From Hyphomicrobium sp. (GTDB lineage: Bacteria > Pseudomonadota > Alphaproteobacteria > Rhizobiales > Hyphomicrobiaceae), in assembly GCF_009026145.1 (NCBI RefSeq), contig NZ_WBUE01000009.1:27501-91500 (forward strand): a DNA stretch of 64,000 nucleotides. The letters are read 5' to 3'. Each line of letters begins with the position of its first letter. The first letter of the stretch is position 1. Shown here piece by piece: positions 11,779 to 20,342 of the stretch. Made by a program: the position numbers and the translations under genes. The notes beneath the pieces were generated by a model, which searched no databases, was not told the origin of the DNA, and saw only the letters and a program-made list of their open reading frames with translations.

Positions 11779-12552
11779 ATGCACAGCGACCCGCAAGCCA
11801 GCCCTGCCACGGGCCCCGCTTCCACCAACCTCGATCCGGCCGAGGTCGAGCGCTTTGAGCGCCTCGCCGGGGAGTGGTGGGACGCGAACGGCAAGCTGCG
11901 CCCCCTGCACAGCCAAGGGCCGGCGCGCCTCGGCTTTGTGCGCGATGCCCTGGTGCGCCATTTCGCGCGGGCGAAAGGTGACCTGAGGCCGCTCACCGGG
12001 CTGTCGATCCTCGACGTGGGATGCGGGGGTGGCCTCGTCTCCGAGCCGCTTGCCCGCCTCGGCGCCAAGGTTACCGGCATCGACCCGACCACCGATTCCA
12101 TCGCCGTGGCGCGTCGCCATGCCGAGGCCCAGGGCCTCGCCATCGATTACCGCACCTCATCGGTCGAGGCGCTTGAGGCCGCCGGCGCAACTTTCGACGC
12201 CGTCGTGTGCATGGAGGTGATCGAGCACGTGCCCGACCAAGCCGCCTTCGTGCGCAGCCTCGGCGCGCTGGTCCGGCCCGGCGGCGCGCTCATCATGTCG
12301 ACGCTCAACCGCACGTGGAAGTCCTACGCGCTGGCGATCATCGGCGCCGAGTACGTGCTCGGCTGGTTGCCGCGTGGAACGCACGACTGGAACCGCTTCG
12401 TGACGACGGATGAGCTTGGCCGCTACCTCGCCGACGCCGGCTTCGCGGCCCCGGAGGTGTCCGGCATTATCTATAATGTGATGTCGGACACGTGGTGCCT
12501 CAGCGCCGACACCGATGTCAATTACATCGCCGCTGCCGCCCGGCGCAGCTAG
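11779..12552 (+). CDS. ubiG: Ubiquinone biosynthesis O-methyltransferase UbiG
   Basis: SAM-dependent enzyme that performs both O-methylations of the ubiquinone ring. The 257 residues have the family opening EVERFERLAGEWWDANGKLRPLH, SAM motif I as LDVGCGGGLVSEPLARLG, motif post-I with TGIDPTTDSIAVA, and VVCMEVIEHVPD. The final DVNYIAAAARR matches the family end. Its presence implies ubiquinone-based respiration. Divergent from lysC, with about 210 bases between the starts for both promoters. Confidence 0.95.
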   Translation: MHSDPQASPATGPASTNLDPAEVERFERLAGEWWDANGKLRPLHSQGPARLGFVRDALVRHFARAKGDLRPLTGLSILDVGCGGGLVSEPLARLGAKVTGIDPTTDSIAVARRHAEAQGLAIDYRTSSVEALEAAGATFDAVVCMEVIEHVPDQAAFVRSLGALVRPGGALIMSTLNRTWKSYALAIIGAEYVLGWLPRGTHDWNRFVTTDELGRYLADAGFAAPEVSGIIYNVMSDTWCLSADTDVNYIAAAARRS

Positions 12553-12651
12553 CGCCGGCGCTATGGTTGCAGCACCCTCGCGCGGAACTGCAGATTCTCG
12601 GCGGGCGTTTCAATTAGCGCCGATCCCCCAGTCCCCGTAAGCGGAACCGAC

Positions 12652-12906
12652 ATGGCAGCACGTTCTGTAATATCTGTCTCATCGCTTGCCGCTGCGTTCC
12701 TCGGCGCCCTTGTGCTCGCCGGCTGCCAGTCACCCATGTACTCGAGGACGCCGGATGACATGAACGCGCCCTATCAGGATCGGTCCTACGTGGGCGGCCA
12801 GCCTACCGAGGAGCGGCCGCTGGAAGCGAGCCCGGACGCGGAGCAGGAGTACGAGTACCGCGGCGGTCGCGATCCGGTTACCGGACGTGCCAAGACGCAG
12901 ATGTGA
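12652..12906 (+). CDS. Small putative lipoprotein
   Basis: 84 residues. A signal peptide with hydrophobic core SLAAAFLGALV ends in the lipobox LAGC, so Cys24 or close to it is the predicted lipidated residue. The mature part is about 60 residues, acidic and tyrosine-containing, without a recognised domain (ends in GGRDPVTGRAKTQM). Small lipoproteins of this type are widespread in Hyphomicrobiales; the function is unknown. It follows ubiG by 99 bases and may share its transcript. Convergent with the hydrolase gene. Confidence 0.75.
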   Translation: MAARSVISVSSLAAAFLGALVLAGCQSPMYSRTPDDMNAPYQDRSYVGGQPTEERPLEASPDAEQEYEYRGGRDPVTGRAKTQM

Positions 12907-12915
12907 GTGAGCGGG

Positions 12916-13881
12916 CTACGGCCCTTGCGCGACCTGCGGATCCTTCGGAGCAGCGAGGTTGGCAGCGAGGAAGCGGTCGAGGCTGCTGCCCCACAGGTCC
13001 CAGCCGGCACGATCGTCGGCAATGCTGTGACCGTCCTTCTCGTATGCGGGTAACGGCTCGTAATCGACCAAGCCGCCGCCATCCTTCCAGGCCGCCGCCA
13101 GCTTGTTGGCGATAGCGGGACCGAAGTAGCTGTCGTTCTGCGCATAGAGCCACAGGGTCGGCGCCCGCGCAGTCCGCGCATATTCGTGCGCTGCCTTGAC
13201 GAGCTCGGCGGCATCGCACACCGCGTTGCTGCGGCCCCACGCATGCCCGCCGCGCCCGCCGGCGAAGTTCACCACCGCCGCCACGAGATCGGGTCGCTTC
13301 GCCGCCAGCGCCAGCGACGCCCAGCCTCCGGTCGAGATGCCAACGACCAGGATCCGACTAGGATCGACGAAAGGCTGCCGCGCCATATAATCGACGGCGG
13401 CGCCGACATCCTCCGCCGCGATCAGCCCCGACCGGAAATGATCGGGGTTGGCACAGTCGCCAACCGATTCGACGAGGTTCCCCCCCGTCGCGCCGTGTCC
13501 GCGTCGTTGCGGCAGCACGACCGCATAGCCGCGATCGACGAACCAGCGCGACAGCCAATAGTAGACAGGCATCGACACCGACAGTCGGTTCGTCTCGGAA
13601 GTGCCGTGGTTGATGACGACCAGCGGAAAGCGCTCCGCCATGGTGCCGGCCGGACGGAACAGCGTCGCACGCAAGGCGATACTCGCATCGCCGCTCGGCA
13701 GCAGCCACAGCTGCTCGCGCATGCGCTGGCCTTCAGGGCCGAAGGCGCCGTACATCGACGTTGCCGTCATGACCGGATCGGAGTGAACCTCGTCGACCTG
13801 GGCAACGAGCAACGCGAGCACCGACGCGCACGCCACCGCACAGGACATAGCGGCGCGTGCCGCGTGGAGCTTGTTCGGCAA
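12916..13881 (-). CDS. Secreted alpha/beta hydrolase (dienelactone hydrolase-like)
   Basis: 321 residues with an N-terminal signal peptide (hydrophobic stretch about 12-28). The alpha/beta hydrolase fold shows an oxyanion segment VVINHGTSE, the nucleophile elbow GISTGG (serine), an acid region after TLWLYAQNDSYFG and a histidine in EKDGHSIADD, a complete Ser-Asp-His triad. The start is TTG, chosen because GGGAGGGATCC stands directly upstream; the first internal ATG lacks a ribosome site. Similar exported hydrolases are annotated as dienelactone hydrolase or prolyl-oligopeptidase-like, but the substrate cannot be told. It stands alone, convergent with the lipoprotein gene. Confidence 0.8.
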   Translation of the reverse strand: MPNKLHAARAAMSCAVACASVLALLVAQVDEVHSDPVMTATSMYGAFGPEGQRMREQLWLLPSGDASIALRATLFRPAGTMAERFPLVVINHGTSETNRLSVSMPVYYWLSRWFVDRGYAVVLPQRRGHGATGGNLVESVGDCANPDHFRSGLIAAEDVGAAVDYMARQPFVDPSRILVVGISTGGWASLALAAKRPDLVAAVVNFAGGRGGHAWGRSNAVCDAAELVKAAHEYARTARAPTLWLYAQNDSYFGPAIANKLAAAWKDGGGLVDYEPLPAYEKDGHSIADDRAGWDLWGSSLDRFLAANLAAPKDPQVAQGP

Positions 13882-14089
13882 GGATCCCTCCCCGTATCGC
13901 CTGCCGCGAACGCGCGTGTGTGCACTGCAGCAGTGCGCGCACTATCTCCAAAAGATTGTGGCGTCGTCTAGGGAGAGATGTCGCTGAAATTCAGATCGTT
14001 ATGCATGGTTTGAAGGTAAGCGACCCGCCAGGCATGACGCATGGTCGCGTCGCCGCTTATCCCATTCCTTGCATTAGAACCGGTTGCCG

Positions 14090-14332
14090 CTAGCGGTGGC
14101 CGCCCGGCACCAGGGTGCTCTCGAGCGAAATCGGATCGCTGGCGGGAAACGTCTGCTCGAGCGCGTCGTCAAGCTCCTCATTGATCTCCTGCGCGGCGGC
14201 CTTCTCCTTCACCTTGCCTTCGCGGGCCTTCCTGTGGCCCGACATGCGCTCAGGTGTCGACGGGTTCCGTCCAGGAATGTTGTCCGGCTCCAAGGGGTCG
14301 GGCGATGCTGCGGCTTTGCCCTTCGTCGCCAT
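14090..14332 (-). CDS. Conserved small acidic/charged protein, function unknown
   Basis: 80 residues, start ATG at 14332 with GGAG seven bases before it. There is no membrane segment. The N-terminal half is basic and Pro/Ser-rich. The C-terminal half has EELDDALEQTFPASDPISLEST, a pattern I recognise from short uncharacterised alphaproteobacterial proteins whose conserved core is the FPASDP motif. The frame stays open for 82 further codons upstream, but that part lacks conservation signs. No neighbour suggests a role. Confidence 0.65.
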   Translation of the reverse strand: MATKGKAAASPDPLEPDNIPGRNPSTPERMSGHRKAREGKVKEKAAAQEINEELDDALEQTFPASDPISLESTLVPGGHR

Positions 14333-14699
14333 GCTCGTCTCCATTCGCGGGCTCGCTTCCCCATTGGCACGCTGGCGCGACAAGCGCCTGTGAGGATTAG
14401 GTAAGCATGCGCGCCGAGCCGGGCGAGGGGCCCCGGTGGTCATCGAAGCGCGACCCCCGGCAGCCTTGCGGCAAGCGTTGGCTAGCCCGTCAACACCTCG
14501 GGTGATGGTCGGGTTCCAAAATGCCGCGTGCGGCGCGGAACAGCACGATGGTCGTGGAATTGCACCTATATTCAGCACCTTACGTGTCTCGCATCAAGGG
14601 CCGGTTCAGGCACCGTGTTGACAACGCAGCGCCGCCTTCGCCATGTCATGCCGCCCTGCAATTGAGCGCCCGTCCCAGAAAGCGTGACAGGTAGCGTAC
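14333..14699 (+). other. Intergenic region between divergent genes
   Basis: 367 bases holding the leaders of the small protein (minus) and the OpgG-like gene (plus). A perfect TTGACA lies at 14618-14623, about 80 bases before the plus-strand start, but the hexamer 17 bases on (CCATGT) is a poor -10. No gene is seen. Confidence 0.45.
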
Positions 14700-16274
14700 A
14701 TGTCTGTTATCAATCGAAGGCAAGTTCTTGCGGCCGGAGGGCCGTGGGCCCTGCTCACGGCCGTGGCGGGAATCGCCCCTGCGCGTGGTGCACCGCCATC
14801 CGCACTGCGTTTCGGTGAGCCGCGCCCGTTCAGCTTCGAGCTTTTGCGCGAGCGGGCGAGGGCGCTCGCGGCGAGGCCATACGTGGCGCCCGCGCCGGCA
14901 CCGCGGATCGTCGACAGCGTCGACTTCGACGCTGTGCAGGCAATCAAGTTCCGCGCCGACCGTGCACTATGGCCGTCCGGACCGGGCGCGTATCCCGTCC
15001 GGCTCTTCCACGTCGACAAATTCAACCCGCTCGGCGTGCGTATCAACGAGCTGTCGAACGGACAGGCGCGCGAGCTGCTCTATTCGCCCGACTGCTTCGA
15101 CTACAAGAACGAGGCGCTCGCCAGCACGCTGCCACCCGATCTCGGTTTCTCGGGTTTCCGCGTCATGGATGGCCGCGGCAAGGAGACCGACTGGCTGGCT
15201 TTCCAGGGCGCCAGCTATTTCCGCACATCGGGCGAAGAGAACCAGTACGGCGCGTCCGCGCGTGGCATCGCCATCAACACCGCCATGCCCCAACCGGAGG
15301 AGTTTCCGCGCTTCGTCGAATTCTGGCTCGAGGAGCCAAAGGCCGATGCGCCATCGATCACCGTCTATGCTCTGCTCGACGGCCCGAGCATCGCCGGAGC
15401 CTACCGTTTCGATGCGGTGAACGGCCGTGCTCCGCTTATGACCGTAAGCGCCAACCTCTATGCGCGCACCGACATCGACCGGCTCGGGGCGGCGCCGCTC
15501 ACCAGCATGTTCTGGTACGGGGAAAATGACCGGCGCCATGCCACCGACTGGCGTCCCGAGGTCCACGACAGCGATGGACTGGCCATGTGGACCGGGGTCG
15601 GCGAGCACATTTGGCGTCCGCTCAACAATGGCCCATTCGTTCGCACCAACACTTTCTCGGATGCCTCGCCCAAGGGCTTCGGCCTGATGCAGCGCGATCG
15701 CGACTTCCGCGAGTATCAGGACGATGGCGCGTTCTACAACAAGCGTCCCGGAATCTGGGTCGAGCCGATCGGCGATTGGGGCGAGGGCGCAGTGCAGTTG
15801 GTCGAGATCCCGACCAAGGACGAGACGAACGACAACATCGTCGCCTACTGGGTTCCGAAAAATCCGGTGCGCGCCGGCGACGAGCTTGCCTTCAACTACA
15901 AGCTCTATTGGCAGAACGACGAGCCCAACCCGCCGGTCAACATCGGGCGCGTGGTCTCGACCCACACCGGTGCCGGTGGCGTGCCCGGCGTGCCGCGACC
16001 GGACGATCTCAACAAGCGCAAGTTCGTCATCGACTTCGCCGGCGGTCCGTTGGCCAACCTGGAGCAGCGGTTCGACGTGACGCCGGTGGTGTCGCATTCG
16101 CGCGGACGCGTCGACAACGCCTACGTCATCAAGGTTGTCGGAACGGAGCGCTGGCGCGCATTGTTCGACCTGACGACCGAGGGCGACGGACCGGTCGACC
16201 TGCGCTGCTACCTGCGCCTCGGAGAGGAGACGCTCTCCGAGACCTGGATGTACCAATGGCTTCCGAAAGCTTGA
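14700..16274 (+). CDS. Periplasmic glucan biosynthesis protein, OpgG/OpgD (MdoG) family
   Basis: 524 residues of the MdoG family, which shapes or branches osmoregulated periplasmic glucans. The mature domain opens with LRFGEPRPFSFELLRERARALA, has the YNFDAV-like block VDSVDFDAVQAIKFRAD, the central GASYFRTSGEENQYGASARG and the C-terminal immunoglobulin-like domain. The N-terminus carries a twin-arginine-type signal (NRRQVLAAGG), as in OpgD of E. coli rather than the Sec-exported OpgG. No opgH glucosyltransferase lies beside it, so the glucan polymerase must be elsewhere. The ribosome site is weak. Convergent with the membrane protein, with only one base between the genes. Confidence 0.9.
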   Translation: MSVINRRQVLAAGGPWALLTAVAGIAPARGAPPSALRFGEPRPFSFELLRERARALAARPYVAPAPAPRIVDSVDFDAVQAIKFRADRALWPSGPGAYPVRLFHVDKFNPLGVRINELSNGQARELLYSPDCFDYKNEALASTLPPDLGFSGFRVMDGRGKETDWLAFQGASYFRTSGEENQYGASARGIAINTAMPQPEEFPRFVEFWLEEPKADAPSITVYALLDGPSIAGAYRFDAVNGRAPLMTVSANLYARTDIDRLGAAPLTSMFWYGENDRRHATDWRPEVHDSDGLAMWTGVGEHIWRPLNNGPFVRTNTFSDASPKGFGLMQRDRDFREYQDDGAFYNKRPGIWVEPIGDWGEGAVQLVEIPTKDETNDNIVAYWVPKNPVRAGDELAFNYKLYWQNDEPNPPVNIGRVVSTHTGAGGVPGVPRPDDLNKRKFVIDFAGGPLANLEQRFDVTPVVSHSRGRVDNAYVIKVVGTERWRALFDLTTEGDGPVDLRCYLRLGEETLSETWMYQWLPKA

Positions 16275-16275
16275 G

Positions 16276-16893
16276 CTAGGCGGCCCGGGTCTGCCCGGCG
16301 AGGCTGCGCTCGAGCCGTGGCTGTCCCCCACCGTCGGGGGAGCGCGCGCGCATGCGTGCCGCGCGCACGGCCGCGTCGCGCTCGATCGATTCGAGAATTG
16401 ACATGCTGGCAATCGGCCGGCTCGCTTCGATGGCGCGCACGAAGGCGAGAAGTCCGCCGAAACTCAGCGCACCGCTGGCCGCGAAAGCGTATTCCCATTG
16501 CTGGCGCGCGGCGTCGAAGTCGGTTGGAACGATCGTCCAACCCTCGGCCTCGGCGGTGATCGGATAGGCGATCGACCAGAACAGCATCTGCGCCGCGCCG
16601 ACGCCGGCCAGCGCAGCCAGCGACCAGCCGTAGGATGCGGCGTTGCGGCGCACGAGAAAGACGTGCTGTGCGATGCCCACGCAGGCCAGCGCGCCAGCGA
16701 CGGCGAACAGTACCGACCCATGCTGCACGCGTTGCACAGCAATGTATTCGGTTGGAGCCAGCTGCAGCTTGGCGAACATCTCGAAGGTGTGCGCCCCTGC
16801 CGGTGTCAGGGCGATGGCCGTGAGGGCAATGGCCGCCAGCTGCACAGCGTCGAGCAAATACCAGCGATACTGCGCAAGACGTTCACGGTGCAT
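16276..16893 (-). CDS. Four-helix inner-membrane protein, function unknown
   Basis: 205 residues from an ATG at 16893 preceded by CGGAGATGC. Four hydrophobic segments lie near residues 10-30, 55-75, 85-105 and 140-160. Between segments 3 and 4 is a loop with DFDAARQQWEYAFAASGAL, reminiscent of DUF1772/anthrone-oxygenase-like membrane proteins, where a similar WE(Y/R)xHA pattern occurs, but the match is weak. The C-terminal tail of about 45 residues is basic and Arg-rich, presumably cytoplasmic. It stands alone between convergent opgG and a divergent response regulator. Confidence 0.6.
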   Translation of the reverse strand: MHRERLAQYRWYLLDAVQLAAIALTAIALTPAGAHTFEMFAKLQLAPTEYIAVQRVQHGSVLFAVAGALACVGIAQHVFLVRRNAASYGWSLAALAGVGAAQMLFWSIAYPITAEAEGWTIVPTDFDAARQQWEYAFAASGALSFGGLLAFVRAIEASRPIASMSILESIERDAAVRAARMRARSPDGGGQPRLERSLAGQTRAA

Positions 16894-17185
16894 GTCGCAT
16901 CTCCGCGGCCACTGTTCGCAGGGCAACGCCACTGCCGCGTCGTGGTTCCCGGAGCATCGGCGGCGCCGATGATATGGGCACGGCGTGTGCTTCCGGTCTG
17001 CGCCCGGTTGCCCACATGACAGTCGCACGCTGAACATAGAAATTTAGTTGCTCATCGACCCACTTGCGCTTGGGCAACGGAGACTTGCGGCGCGAAGTTC
17101 CCCCGTTACATTGGCGCAACCGCAATGGTGCGGCGCGGAACCCAGATGCTCAGCGCGACGTTATGCACGCGAAGGAGTACTTGCC

Positions 17186-17581
17186 ATGAGCACCGTCCTG
17201 ATCTGCGAAGACGACGCCTTTCTCGCCGCCGATCTGTCGGCAAGCGTCGAGAGCGCCGGACACCGCGTCGTCGGCGTCTACGCCAATGCCAGCGATGCGC
17301 TCGCGGCGGCCAGCGACGAAACGCCCGATGTGGCCTTCATCGATTTGGAGCTGGCCGACGGTCACACGGGCGGCGACATTGCGCACACGTTGCATGCGAT
17401 GGGCGTGAAGGTCGTTGTGCTGTCAGGGCATCCGAACGTCGGCGCCGGTCTCGGCACCGTCCCCCACACCTACGCGGCAAAGCCGATCAGCCCGGACATG
17501 GTCGCGTTCCTGCTCAACCCGGGCGGCGTGCGCAAGAGTACGCTAAGCGGATTTACCGGCGCCCCGTTGGCGACCATCTAG
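17186..17581 (+). CDS. Single-domain response regulator
   Basis: 131 residues forming a CheY-like receiver domain only. The acidic pocket is CEDD (residues 7-10), the phospho-acceptor is the Asp in VAFIDLEL, the switch Ser is in VVLSG and the conserved Lys is in AAKPIS. A GAAGGAG ribosome site 7 bases before the ATG fixes the start. There is no output domain, so it acts by protein contact or as a phosphate sink. No kinase is adjacent; the nearest is at 20.3 kb and linkage is not implied. Confidence 0.87.
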   Translation: MSTVLICEDDAFLAADLSASVESAGHRVVGVYANASDALAAASDETPDVAFIDLELADGHTGGDIAHTLHAMGVKVVVLSGHPNVGAGLGTVPHTYAAKPISPDMVAFLLNPGGVRKSTLSGFTGAPLATI

Positions 17582-17613
17582 CGACAGTATCGACTGTCGA
17601 GCGCATCCAGCTC

Positions 17614-18876
17614 TCATCGCTTGGCCGGCATCTCTGTGCGTACCGTATCGAGATGGGCGGTGCGCAAGGCGGGAAAGATCCTCGCCCACACGCCCGTCAA
17701 GACAATCGATCCGGCTCCACCGAAGATCGCTGCACCGACGGGCCCGAGGAAGCGTGCGGCGACACCGCTTTCGAACTCGCCGAGCTCGTTCGACGCGCTG
17801 ATGAACAGGCTCGACACCGCGGTGACGCGCCCGCGCATCGGATCGGGCGTGACGATCTGGATAAGGCTCTGGCGAACGAAGACCGAAACGGTATCCGCCG
17901 CCCCGAGCGCCGCAAGCGCCAGCATCGATACCCAGACCCACGTCGACACGGCAAATATGATCGTGGCTAGTCCGTAGCTGGCCACCGACACGAGCATCCA
18001 GAACCCGGCATCGCGCTGGATCGGCCGCGTGCTCAGCGCCAGTGCCATCAAGCCTCCGCCGATCGCCGGCCCGGAGCGGAGCAGGCCGAAGCCATCCGGT
18101 CCAATGTGCAGGATGTCGCGCGCGAAGACGGGTAGCAGCGCTGTCACGCCACCGAGCAGCACCGCGAATAAATCCAGCGATATGGCACCGAAAACGATCT
18201 TGTTCGACCAGACGTAGGTGAGCCCCTCGGCGATCAGCTTGAGCCGCGCGCCGCCCCGATGGTCCGGCTTCGTGTTGGCAGCGATGAGCCACACCGCCAC
18301 GCCGGCCGCAGCGTACAATGCCGCCGACGTGCCATACGCGGCCGGAACGGAGATGGCGCACAGCACGCCGCCCAGCCACGGGCCCAACACCATGCCCGCC
18401 TGCATGGCCAGCGTATTCCAGCCGATGGCGCGCGGAAGAATGTCCCGCGGCACCAGCATGGGACCCAGCGAGGCGCTGGCTGGCATGGTGAAGGCGCGAC
18501 CGACGCCGAACAGCGCCGCGATGGCGAAGATGCCGACGAGGCTCGGGCGCTCCATGCCGGCGAGGGCGGCGAGGCCGGCAGAGCACGCGACCTGCAGCAG
18601 GCTGCAGGCGATGAGAATCTTCCGCCGGTCGTAGCGGTCGGCAGTCTCGCCGGCGAGCAGCACGAAGGCGAACATGGGCACGAACTGCACCAGCCCGATC
18701 ATGCCGACGAGAAATGCGCTGTACTCGACCGAGTGCTCGAGGCGCGCGATCGAATACACCTGCCAGCCGAGCGTGACGCTCTGCGTCAGCATCGCCACCG
18801 TGGACAGCAAGCGACCTAGGAGCAGGAGGCTGAAGTTGGGGTAGCGCAGAAGGAAGGAGTCTTTTGCTTCGCTCAT
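17614..18876 (-). CDS. MFS transporter (EntS/MFS_3-like)
   Basis: 420 residues with about twelve hydrophobic segments. The loop between helices 2 and 3 has AGETADRYDRRKIL, the MFS motif A variant (GxLaDRxdRR). The N-terminal phrase FSLLLLGRLLSTVAMLTQSVTLGWQVY matches the MFS_3 branch that includes the enterobactin exporter EntS and macrolide exporters. Substrate unknown. Convergent with the response regulator; transcribed alone. Confidence 0.88.
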   Translation of the reverse strand: MSEAKDSFLLRYPNFSLLLLGRLLSTVAMLTQSVTLGWQVYSIARLEHSVEYSAFLVGMIGLVQFVPMFAFVLLAGETADRYDRRKILIACSLLQVACSAGLAALAGMERPSLVGIFAIAALFGVGRAFTMPASASLGPMLVPRDILPRAIGWNTLAMQAGMVLGPWLGGVLCAISVPAAYGTSAALYAAAGVAVWLIAANTKPDHRGGARLKLIAEGLTYVWSNKIVFGAISLDLFAVLLGGVTALLPVFARDILHIGPDGFGLLRSGPAIGGGLMALALSTRPIQRDAGFWMLVSVASYGLATIIFAVSTWVWVSMLALAALGAADTVSVFVRQSLIQIVTPDPMRGRVTAVSSLFISASNELGEFESGVAARFLGPVGAAIFGGAGSIVLTGVWARIFPALRTAHLDTVRTEMPAKR

Positions 18877-18998
18877 GTCGGAAGGTAGCCGCGGCCGCGC
18901 TGCGTCGCGCCGTCAGATGCGGTCGCTTCGCCATCGACACCTTCTATTGCAGCCGGCGCGCGGGGTCGACCTCACATTAGACGTAGCGTCCGGCGAGG

Positions 18999-19346
18999 TT
19001 ATTGCCTGCCGCGAGGCACCTCGGCCCCTTCGCCGTGGAGATAGTAGTAGATGGCGGTGATGTCCTCGTCCGAGAACTGGATCTGCGGCATCTCGCGGTG
19101 GCGCGAGCCGACGCCTTCAGCCAATTCGGTATCCAGCCGCTCGCTGGGCCATGCGCCGAGCACGATCCAAAGATTGGGCGCCTGCTTAAGTGGGCTTTCC
19201 GTATCGGCGCTCACGGCGTGGCAGCGACCGCAATTGCTCTGCAGCAGCGCCTTTCCCTTGGCGGCTTCGACTTCCACCCGCGAGGCCGCGCTGCAATCGA
19301 ACGCCAATACGAGGGACACAGCTACACTGCCAAGCCAGCGTTTCAC
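18999..19346 (-). CDS. Small c-type cytochrome
   Basis: 115 residues from a GTG start at 19346, chosen because GGAGG stands 7 bases upstream while the longer ATG start has none. A signal peptide (about 1-21) is followed by a class I cytochrome c domain with the haem motif CGRCH at 39-43 and a candidate axial methionine in HREMPQIQFSDED. It resembles monohaem periplasmic electron carriers encoded singly in Hyphomicrobiales. The partner oxidase or dehydrogenase is not nearby. Confidence 0.85.
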   Translation of the reverse strand: MKRWLGSVAVSLVLAFDCSAASRVEVEAAKGKALLQSNCGRCHAVSADTESPLKQAPNLWIVLGAWPSERLDTELAEGVGSRHREMPQIQFSDEDITAIYYYLHGEGAEVPRGRQ

Positions 19347-19504
19347 CCGAGCGCCTCCATCCGCCGCATGAGACCGCAATTACAGCGCACAGGCGGGGAG
19401 CGACCGTTGACCTCCATCAAGGCATGGCGAAGGCCGGGCGAGGGGCAAGGGGGGAGGACTCGCTAGGTAAGATCCAGGGGCGGTCTCTAACCCATTGATT
19501 TTGC

Positions 19505-19581
19505 TGGTACCGCCTTCCCGGATCGAACGGGAGACCTCTAGATCCACAATCTAGCGCTCTAACCATCTGAGCTAAGGCGGC
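19505..19581 (-). tRNA. tRNA-His (anticodon GTG)
   Basis: A 77-base cloverleaf including an encoded CCA. The acceptor stem is GCCGCCT/AGGCGGT with a G1:U72 pair. The anticodon arm CTAGA-TTGTGGA-TCTAG places GTG at 19547-19545. The T-arm contains GTTCGATCC. The base before position 1 is T, so no G-1 is encoded, and the discriminator is A73. This is the known alphaproteobacterial exception to the universal G-1:C73 histidine identity. Confidence 0.96.
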
Positions 19582-19781
19582 ACGCCAACAACATCAGCGA
19601 CTTAGGTCAGCACCCGGCGGAAAGTCAATTCCGCGCCGGCGGCTGCGTCACTGGCGAAGCGGGCCAAATGGAGCGAACCCGCTGCGGATGCGCCCCGTGC
19701 GAACCATGCGGCGCGCAGGACCGCTGAAATACAGCGACCGCCCGCTCGAAGCAAGGTCGGGAACGCTGCGGGCCGGCCAGT

Positions 19782-20153
19782 CTAGCGCGCCTGCGCCTTT
19801 TGCGCCGCCTCGCTCACCAGGCGCCCCAGGACGTGCGCCTGGTGGGCGAACGCCTGCATCTGCTTTTGGGCGTAGCGCTGCTGGATCTCGATGTACTCCT
19901 TGAGATCGCGGGCGCGGGACAGCTCGGTGGCGAACGCAAAGCTCGCCTGGATGTTCTGTTCCGCAAACTTGGCAATTTGCGTCTGCATTTCCGCCGCGCC
20001 GGAGGTCATAGCGCCCTGCGACGCTGAGAGCGTCTCCTGGACCTTGCGCGCCATCTCGATGAACTGATTGTAGGCGCTGCGAGCCTGCTCGACGTTGCGC
20101 TCGGCGAGTTCGCGGACTGCCTCCGGGAACTCGAATTGCGGCTTGTCGTACAT
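19782..20153 (-). CDS. Phasin family protein
   Basis: 123 residues, almost entirely helical and Ala/Gln/Glu-rich, with the phasin pattern NVEQARSAYNQFIEMARKVQ at the N-terminus and a central amphipathic stretch FAEQNIQASFAFATELSRA. Phasins coat polyhydroxyalkanoate granules or act as small chaperones. The GAGGAGGAG ribosome site supports the ATG. Granule genes (phaC, phaR) are not in the window, so a PHA role is inferred from the family only. Divergent from the histidine kinase. Confidence 0.87.
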   Translation of the reverse strand: MYDKPQFEFPEAVRELAERNVEQARSAYNQFIEMARKVQETLSASQGAMTSGAAEMQTQIAKFAEQNIQASFAFATELSRARDLKEYIEIQQRYAQKQMQAFAHQAHVLGRLVSEAAQKAQAR

Positions 20154-20342
20154 CGGGGGGTCTCCTCCTCAGGCCAGGATGGTTGTGGCGCCCGCTCCTG
20201 GTTTTCGGGCCGGGGGCAAATATACCTCGTTCTGCCCTCGAAGGGTCGCGAAATGAATGTGGATACCGGACGGCGCAGCTTTCGGCTCGTGGACGGAAGC
20301 GGCTCATCGCGCTAACAGATTTGAAGCCTTGGTGTTTCGCTC

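Noticed and set aside
14967-16412. Long minus-strand frame opposite the OpgG-like gene
   Set aside because: Opgs family match on the plus strand is complete; the antisense frame has no supporting signal.
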